A stretch of DNA of 64,000 nt from contig CP142458.1 of NCBI GenBank assembly GCA_038049695.1, positions 60,235,501 to 60,299,500 of the forward strand. The letters are read 5' to 3'. Shown here one piece after another: positions 56,809 through 64,000 of the stretch. Every line of letters starts with the position of its first letter. The stretch's first letter is position 1. The DNA comes from Cinnamomum chago (lineage: Eukaryota > Streptophyta > Magnoliopsida > Laurales > Lauraceae). Position numbers and translations under genes: made by a program. The notes below the pieces were generated by a model. It did not search any database and was not told the DNA's origin. It was given only the letters and a program-made list of their open reading frames with translations.

Positions 56809-59800
56809 GTACAATCTCTTTTTTTTTTTTTGTGTTGTTTTGTTTTGTTTGTTGTTTTCTTGAAGGCAAATGTAATCTCGTTTGTTAATTTTTGTGACAG
56901 GGAGGGCGTTTTAGTTTAAGCCAACAGGTGATGAATTTCGAGAGCAACATGAATGACTTGAGAAATGAAATGGGGCCAAATAACTTGATTCAGTACCTTG
57001 CAAGGTCAATTGCTCTGATGGTAATGGGAAGCAATGACTACCTGATCAACTACCTCCTGCCATACCTCTACAATTCCAGCCACAACTACACTCCTCAGGA
57101 CTATGCCGACCTCCTGCTCAATCACTACTCAAGGCAGATACTGGTAATCTGAAATCATTGAGTTCTTCAACTTCATTTTTATTTTCCTCTCATATATATA
57201 CACATATACATGCCTCAATTAGCCATTCCTTATATCTTATAAAATAAAATAAAATTCTGGGTCTGGATCAGGACCTTAGCCAACCTGAACCTGACCAATT
57301 TAGTAATTAGATTGAGCATGCTCACCCGGACCTAACCCAGAAGTTAAAACAGAGTCAATCTGAAACTTTAAATATTTTCTTGTAGGGTTGGGAGGTGGAA
57401 TAGCAAGTAGGGACTCAACCTGAACCTGACCCATTTATTAAATATAAATAGGTTGGAAAAATTGACCTGAGTCCAAACCAGAAGTACACGGGTCAACCAA
57501 ATCCTAAATCTACCTGATTGACGTGGTGGGTCAGGTTAGAAACTGGCAGCACTCTCGTTGACATTTCCAACCCATTAATAGATGGGTTATGTTTGTTTTG
57601 GGCCACTACTTCTCTATTCTGAGAGTTGGGCTGACCCTTTTACTTTCTAGTCGAGTTCCTCTTGATATGGGGTGGTTCCATACTCACTAGACAAGCCACC
57701 AACCCGACCTGACAGATCGCCACTCTCCCTCCCCACAGAATAGGGCCAGATATGAGGCCTGACTGGACCAGAAATTAGTAGCTCTGGATCCAATATTAGA
57801 GAGAACATCCCAGCTAATAGAGTGATCAGCTGACTCACTTGGACGTTAATCCATTTGAACTTGATCCCAATTTTATACAAAAATGATTTGCTGAAGAAAC
57901 AATGGGCATATTGAACTTATTACTGACCCATAAAAGTTGCACATGGGCCCTGAATTTTTGCCTGATTGATATCAGCTCCAGGTTTGGACCCACAATCAAC
58001 AATTATGAAACTGATAATCTATCAATGGCATATGTTACCATCTCAATCTTAGCTGGACTCTCTTATTGCAGGCAGTTCACAGTGTAGGGGTGCGGAAGTT
58101 CTTTCTGGCTGGACTAGGCCCACTTGGTTGTATTCCTTACCAATTAGCACTGAACCAAACCCCGCCGGGGCAGTGTCTCCGGCGTTAATGAGATCGTCAG
58201 ACTATTCAATGTGGGCCTAAAATCTCTGGTCGACCAGCTCAATGGCAACCACACTGGGGCAATCTTTCTCTACGGCAATGCGTATGGAGCCGTCGGTGAA
58301 ATGCTCAATAACCCTTCAACATATGGTGAGATACTTTCAATTATAACTGCAACTGGGCCGGCCCAAGCTCTCCAATCACAAATCTGTTTTATTTTGTTGG
58401 TACTGATATTCAGAGACATGTGTAACCCGCTGGACTATACTTCAAGGGCTGGCTGAGCTAGTTAGAAAACTGGCATGCCACTTATTGGATTAGGCCCAGG
58501 AGTAACACATTTGGATGTAGAGCTGGTAATAGGTCCCATGAAAGGATCTTAAAACTTAACCCAAAATTTACTCCGTTGCAGATGAAATACTTTCCAGTAT
58601 ACCCAAACACCCAGAAAAATTGGGTTACGGTTCCAAGATTTCTAGCCATTTTAGTTTGGGCCTCCATGTCCTTTATTCTGGCCTGAAGAAATCTATGGCC
58701 CAAATATCCGAATGCTACAACTGTATAAATCATAACTATGAGGCTATAGTAAGTTACGAGAAGTAGGAAGTCCTAAATGGGCACAGGCCCATATTTGATA
58801 GAGTAATGCTACATGGACAAACTTTTTGGCCCGAATTTTGGCCAACCCCCATGGTTTGCATTGAATATCATAGTGATATTCAATGCAAACCATGGGGGTT
58901 GGCCAAAATTCGGGCCAAAAAGTTTGTCCAAGTAGACTTTTTGTATTTGATATCCATTTAACTGCGCACCATTGGGTGTCTTTTTTTTTTTTTCCCCTTA
59001 GCTAGCTAGCCAGGGGGAGCTGGACCCATGAGAGACCCGCCAACCAGCACAATGTGGGGAGAGAACACATGCGCACTCAAGGAGAGGACTCATGCATCGA
59101 TTCCTGGATAGCTGGGTGAGAAATGAGATACCCAAATAATTTAGTTATACCTATGTTCTCTACTCACCTTTGGATTAAAATCCAAAAATTGATGCCTTCT
59201 AAAACCATTAAATTTTAAGGCAATAGATCAAAGGGTTACGATGATCTAATGTGGCCGGATGATCTTTTGTATACCCCTATGTGTCATTTAGATCTGTTGA
59301 GCCCTCATCACCCACATGATTGGCATGGATCCACAAGGGGGATCTCATGAGAGGTGCTTAAGAGAGGGTGCCCCATATTTAGTAGGGAAATCCTCAAATG
59401 AGCACCATCCAAGTCTAGGTCTGGGTCTGGGTTTCGTCAGTGTCTTGACATAAGATTTTGTGTATCATACGAACCAGAGGCCTAGATCTATTTTGTGTTC
59501 CATGTTCAGGTCCACGTCAATTAATTTTGGTCCGGTCCAGCTATACTATGGACCCAGCCCATTTCCCCATGGACAAGACATGAATGGAAGGCTGATCCAT
59601 CTTCATTCTTACATGACAGGGTTTCAGGTGACTACTGAGGGATGCTGTGGGATTGGGAGGAACAGAGGGCAGGTGACATGCCTTCCCCTCTCAATACCAT
59701 GTGCAAACAGGGATCAATACATCTTCTGGGATGCCTTCCATCCAACACAAGCTGTCAATGCCATCTTTTCTCAGAGGACTTTTTCTGGCCCCCCTTCATA

Positions 59801-59840
59801 TTGCTATCCGATCAACATACAACAAATGGCACTAAAGTAA
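55127..59840 (+). pseudogene. GDSL-motif esterase/lipase, frameshifted duplicate
   Basis: Exon counterparts are 55127–55373, 55468–55595, 56901–57143, 58072–58325 and 59620–59840. Exons 1–3 and 5 have the same lengths as the intact copy. Exon 4 is 254 instead of 256 bp. Two bases are missing near 58174–58178 (CAGTGTCTCC versus CAGTGTGTCTCC), giving a stop at 58186 after 244 residues. Asp and His of block V (WDAFHPT) lie beyond it, so the catalytic triad cannot be completed. Block I (GDSL) and block II (NYASAAGGI) are normal. The first acceptor is AAG instead of CAG. The rest is close to intact, so the break is recent, or else an assembly error. Confidence 0.85.
58801..58943. mobile_element. 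Mutator-type MITE, copy 2, near-perfect palindrome
   Basis: A 143-bp insertion from GAGTAATGCTACATGGAC to GTCCAAGTAGACTTTTTG with 9-bp TATTTGATA duplications (58792–58800 and 58944–58952). From about 58812 to 58932 the two arms are almost perfectly complementary around a 3-bp centre (TAG). Duplicon A near 12680–12690 is the empty site. Confidence 0.9.
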
Positions 59841-59886
59841 ACAATTACTAGCCCCTTTTAATCTTGTTGTAGCATACTTATAGCTG

Positions 59887-59892
59887 AATAAA
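59887..59892 (+). terminator. Polyadenylation signal of GDSL duplicate
   Basis: AATAAA 46 bp after the last exon, matching that of the intact copy. Confidence 0.5.
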
Positions 59893-60129
59893 TATTTTCA
59901 AATTTGTGTATGTGTGTGTGTATTCTCTGGGGCATTAATGTATGCATGAAATAATGATCTATATGATGCTAAGCCTGTGTTTTTCAGTCAAATCAAGCTC
60001 AACCACTTTGTATTTAGACCTAAAATTATACCCATTTGGTTCTACGGGCCTCAATGTTAGACCTTGGCACGTTGTCAACTAGACTCCTGTAGGTGTGGAA
60101 TTGACTCTTGACCTGGGAAGTCTGTGTGC

Positions 60130-60900
60130 TCAAGCGCTGATTTTAGTGGCAGTGATTTCAAGGCATTGGTTTTTGAATACATGAAAAATGGGAGTCTAGA
60201 CACATAGCTGCACCCTAATGATAAGCAACTTCATTTGAGATGTTTAAGCTTCATTCAAAGCAGTGACGGCTCTAGAAATTAAAAATACTTATCTTCCACA
60301 AATTGAATAAATTTATTTTTACCTTTGTCAACATCAGTCGTCTACTTTTGATAATATTAGGGTTTTTTTCCTTTTAATACGTGGAGAATACTGTATTTAG
60401 AGGTTAAGTTAGGGTAAATGAAGATTTATTGACAAATTATCAGTTTTCTTTAAAAAATAAAAATTGGGCCCATTACTATTTTTTTTTTGTTTTGTTTTGG
60501 TAGACAAATGGTCTATTAATTTATGCATTGAGTGGGGTCAAAAACCTTCCATAACTTAAATTCATTAAAGAGATTTTTTTTATAATATTTTTCCGGATCT
60601 CAGTGGGGTCAATTGACCCCACTGGGATCCATGTAGCGCCGCTCATGATTCAAAGGCTAAATGTAGCCTTTGATGTGGCCAGTGTATTGGATTATCTTCA
60701 TCACTATTGCGAAGAACGAGTAGCACATTGCAATCTCAAACCTAGCAATGTCCTTGATGAGGACATGGTTGCCCATGTAGATGATTTTGGCTTGGCAAGG
60801 GTCTTTTCCAAATATGGTGATAATTGCTCTCAGCTGCTGAATCTAGTTCAATTGGGATAAAAGGATCTATTGGATACGTCGGCCAGATAAGGCATATTAT
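60130..60900 (+). pseudogene. LRR receptor kinase relic (kinase part)
   Basis: Corresponds to 24815–25184 of the intact kinase: DFKALVFEYMKNGSLDT, then a stop where the intact gene has Trp (TAG near 60207). After a hAT insertion it continues [29 protein letters not shown] and [12 protein letters not shown]. The catalytic Asp of HCD is Asn, one codon near SNVL is lost, and the frame shifts before IGYV. The extracellular LRRs and second exon are absent. It sits directly after the GDSL duplicate, in the same order and strand as the intact pair, but is more diverged than the GDSL copies. Confidence 0.85.
60261..60647. mobile_element. hAT-type MITE in the kinase relic
   Basis: A 387-bp insertion CAGTGACGGCTCTAG...GTAGCGCCGCTCATG with 8-bp ATTCAAAG duplications (60253–60260 and 60648–60655). 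Removing it restores kinase homology on both sides. Confidence 0.9.
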
Positions 60901-62630
60901 TTATTTATAGTTCTCTTGCAATATACTTTTAGTTGTTACTTTTTAGTGGAATAAAATTTTAGAATTCATAATTGGGTTGTGACAAGATTTAACGCTAGTT
61001 GTCAACCTATCTAACGCAACCCTCTTCTTTTACCTAGGCTTGTGACATGCAGTGAAAGAAAAACTAGAGGAGTCTTATTCTTGGTGAGAACCATCCACAC
61101 AATAGTATATAGCACAAGCTCTAACTCGGGGCCATGCCAATAATGAAGGAGGTGGGGCATGGAAAGATCATATTGAAATCTATAAGAAAGTAAAATATAT
61201 ACCCCATTAGATTATCCTAGCTCCTTGAACTGCACCAACTTGGGAGTTCGTAGAGCGATATAAGGTGTGGGTTTGCTCCCTATATTCGAAACTCAATACA
61301 GATTTGCTCCAGTGTGCCCATGTATGTGTTTGGTTGGTGCCGCACTGGGAATTGATTTTATTGGGTCAAAGACCTTAGGAATATCCACATCATAACAAAT
61401 AAAAGAATAAATTAAAAAACTACTTGAACTATGTCGTACAAGTTTTGATGATTTTAAAAGGGGCTATTTAGTTGGATTCCAGTCCAACAATGAGTAACAT
61501 CTAGATGGGTGTCGAATTTGGTCCTGTGGTAATTACTGCCGAAGTAGCGGGTGAGAGAGTTTACTTATTCAGAGGTGGGACAGATGGCCTAGAATTAGAG
61601 CGAGCACACGTAAACATCGTCCCAGCGGTTCTCATCTGAATGTTTCCGTGTATCTGCAAGTCGGGACCATTATGACTACTTGTTTAATAGATGTACGGAC
61701 CACTTGTAGCGTCCGTGGTGGTCTAGGTCCCAAACCCGACTCAGACTCCTCAAGCTTAATTAGACTCAGGCCTGGGCAATGGTGACTCCGGCCTAATCCA
61801 ACCCGTTTATTGCATTAGGATCAATATGTTTTTTACTCTAATTTTCTTAACGCATTACACTGTCATTTTTTTCCCTATTAGAAGTCTCTGGAGAGACTTT
61901 AGGATCATATTCTCTTAACATTAATTAAAATTTTGCTAACTTCACTTGTTGAGTGGAATAAGTATAAGCTATAACTTGAGATAAATCGGTAATGATGGTG
62001 GTGAAGAGTGTTCATTTAAAATTAGAGGGGAGCAAAGTAGACGTTATAAGGGGTGTAACGGCTCGGTTAACAACGTGTTTAAGGAAAAATGTTAACCGAA
62101 CTGTATTTTACTGTTTTTAGGTTTTAAAAGTCGTAACCGTAACTATACCCTAAAGAGTCGTTAAAAAACCGAACCGCGGTTAATTGTGTTAGATGGTTCA
62201 GTTACGGTTAATTGTCACTTAAAATATATTGTTTTTTTGTAAGAATGTAAAATACATACATGTTAAAAAGTCAAAACCAAATATCATAGACAACAAACTA
62301 CATAATTTCAAAACACTAAAGCAGCATTAAAATGTTCACATAGACAAATGAAATAATAAAGAGCATTTTTCCAACAAACAAATCATTGATCCTTCACATT
62401 TCCCTCTTTCAATTTTTTTCCAACGATTAGGGTTCAAAAGTTAAAATTGGTTATTTAAGTTATAAAATTACACAATACCCCATTTCTTCTTCTTTTTCTT
62501 TTAAATTTGGGTGTAATGCCTTTAGTTAGCTGTGTGTTTTGGAAAAACGGTTAACCGAATTGTTTTTCACAGTTTGGTTAGGTTAATAACTATAAGTCGA
62601 GATTGAAAACCGAAACCAAACCCATGATAG
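60901..62630. other. Kinase-intron-like DNA and unassigned sequence
   Basis: 61735–61815 (GACTCAGGCCTGGGCAATGG... through CCGTTTATTGC) is similar to 27605–27660 inside the intact kinase's intron, so part of the relic's intron survives. No second kinase exon was found. Positions 62040–62630 are bounded by AACGG/GGTTAACCG-rich sequence that may be another decayed element. Confidence 0.5.
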
Positions 62631-62639
62631 ACATATATA

Positions 62640-62930
62640 TAAAAATGCAGTCAATCTTATGTCTCTAACCCATGCTCCTTGGCCCACAAATTTAACGACT
62701 TTATGAAGTAAATCTTATGTGGCTTTATATTAAATTCATTAGTTTAACCCATTTGGTGGTGCAAGCCCCTGGGTCCAGTGACTATCAAAGCGTGTTCCAT
62801 GTGTGTGAACAATTCAGATGAATCACAAAGTGGGCAAGCTGAAAGTTCTCCCCTTAAAGTTGCACAAAGACATGCCCCCATAGAGTAGTCAACCGCACCC
62901 ATCCTGCGTGTTTGAGAGGGAATTTATGGA
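62640..62930. repeat. Dispersed repeat family, further copy
   Basis: CCATTTGGTGGTGCAAGCCC through CATAGAGTAGTCAACCGCACCC matches the copies at 20500–20660 and 21430–21590. Confidence 0.7.
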
Positions 62931-63690
62931 GTTTGTAACACGCTAGTCTCAATATCATACGCTGTGTCGCCTGCAACACGGGACGATTGTCAGCAGCAAC
63001 TTAGGTCTTTAGGCCAATTCACAATACCCAAAATGAAGAGTTTTTAACAGTTCAGGCATTTGCGCCCATCAAAGAGAAAAAATGAAATAAAATAAAAATG
63101 GACTGCCAAATATTTAATGAAGAGGATTTGTTTGTTTTTGAGTTGTCATAAATTCCATGGAGAAAAATAAGTGTGGCTATTTTTTCCATGGCATAATTCT
63201 TGACTCCAAAAAAGATGTGCAAGACTTAGGGGCTGTTTGGAAACTCTAGTCTAATTAATAAGAACTAATTAGATTGAGGTCTAAAATAAAACCTTTTAAC
63301 TTTTAAGTTCTAATTGAAAATTAATTTATTTGGTAAAATTATAAAAAAAAAGCCCTTATTTTTTGAGGAAGTTGGGGCCCGCTTTATGAATTGCAGGAAT
63401 TGAGGCCCACCTATTTTAAATTACAATGTCAAGCCCACCATTTGGGGCATTTTGAAATATTTATAAGATTATTTTTGTCCAAAACAGTACTTGTAAAATT
63501 TACATTTTCCACCTCCATCCACTTTAGCTAAACCAACACTAAAAAATAATCAGATCCCTTTAGCTTATTATTTTTAGATGGGAAAGATTTAATTTTTTAA
63601 ATAAACTCTAAAATAGACACTACAATTGGAGGTTTATCAAATGATTTAATATGTAAATAAGCTCTAAATCATAAAATAATAACTTTTTTA
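62931..63690. other. No gene seen
   Basis: AT-rich. GGGGCTGTTTGGAAACTC at 63227 looks like a Harbinger MITE end, but no partner end was found. Confidence 0.35.
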
Positions 63691-64000
63691 TTAGAATTAC
63701 CATACACCCTACTCATGAGCCAGTTTGGAAGAGACAGACTTATTACATAGTGGCTCTCATATGTGCCTCGATTCACTTCCACATTAGTGGCGCCCCACCC
63801 AACACACATGCACGTCCTTGTGCGGTAGCCTTCTAGCCCTCTTTGCCTGCCCCACCCACTAGTTGAAAGTCGGCTCTGATACCATTTGTAACACCTAGCC
63901 CTACATGCATGCATGATATTATCCGCTTTAGTCCAAAGGCTTCACAGTTTTATTTCTGATGGGCATGAACCCATTAAAAGGCGTAAGAGTGTAAGTTCTA
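63690..64000 (-). mobile_element. TRIM element related to the Cassandra-like one, cut by window edge
   Basis: On the reverse strand the LTR runs leftward from 64000 to about 63892 (CCTTTTAATGGGTTCATGCC ... TAGGTGTTACA). Primer site TGGTATCAGAGCC follows (63876–63888), then internal sequence GGCTACCGCACAAGGACGTG, which matches 40880–40905. The LTR is of the type without the 5S segment, like block 2 at 40921–41101. Confidence 0.7.

Larger units (their letters stand above)
38792..60120 (+). repeat. Duplicon B of the segmental duplication
   Basis: Counterpart of 4711–13938. It keeps the uninterrupted target site of the chromovirus at 38792. It is longer because of insertions absent from A: a Mutator MITE (39426–39560), CACTA-1 (40472–49814), a hAT (52687–53874) and a second Mutator MITE (58801–58943). 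It also retains copia sequence deleted in A. An approximately 60-bp tandem copy in the AT-rich part (51380–51530) is also unique to B. Confidence 0.9.

Overview
The window is nuclear DNA of a flowering plant. It holds spliced genes with GT–AG introns (a GDSL-motif esterase/lipase and a subfamily XII LRR receptor kinase), long AT-rich intergenic DNA, plant chromovirus and Ty1/copia retrotransposons, CACTA, hAT, Mutator-type and Harbinger-type DNA transposons, and an LTR carrying a 5S rRNA-like segment. The sequence does not allow a species call.

Layout. 1–4710 is the 3' part of a decayed Ty3/gypsy chromovirus, ending in a 393-bp LTR. It sits at the left edge of duplicon A (4711–13938), which carries a CACTA end, a short conserved 43-codon ORF, Ty1/copia remnants, a probable copia LTR and an apparently intact five-exon GDSL gene (9056–13613). 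13.9–22.3 kb is a dense layer of MITEs, a decayed hAT transposon and copies of one dispersed repeat. 22469–28457 is an apparently intact LRR receptor kinase. 28.5–31.4 kb has a LINE 3' fragment and a Helitron-like end. 31438–39748 is probably a second, older CACTA element with a shredded transposase.

Duplicon B (38792–60120) is collinear with duplicon A and a few per cent diverged in the exons compared. It holds a GDSL copy broken by a 2-bp deletion, and it has gained several insertions that duplicon A lacks. The most notable is a 9343-bp CACTA transposon (40472–49814, TSD TGA) inserted in the copia polyprotein. It has no recognisable transposase. It carries exon/intron fragments of at least five unrelated host genes in one orientation: an LSM14/DCP5-like protein, the ubiquitin ligase KEG, a type-A response regulator, soluble inorganic pyrophosphatase and a PDR-type ABCG transporter. 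It also holds a LINE ORF1 (DUF4283) fragment and a nested 5S-bearing TRIM-like element. This Pack-CACTA is the main discovery candidate.

After duplicon B comes a relic of a second receptor kinase (60130–60900) split by a hAT MITE. It is followed by DNA resembling the intact kinase's intron, so the duplicated unit may once have been GDSL gene plus receptor kinase. The window ends in a reverse-strand TRIM LTR related to the one inside the CACTA. Only the GDSL gene at 9 kb and the receptor kinase at 22 kb look like working host genes.
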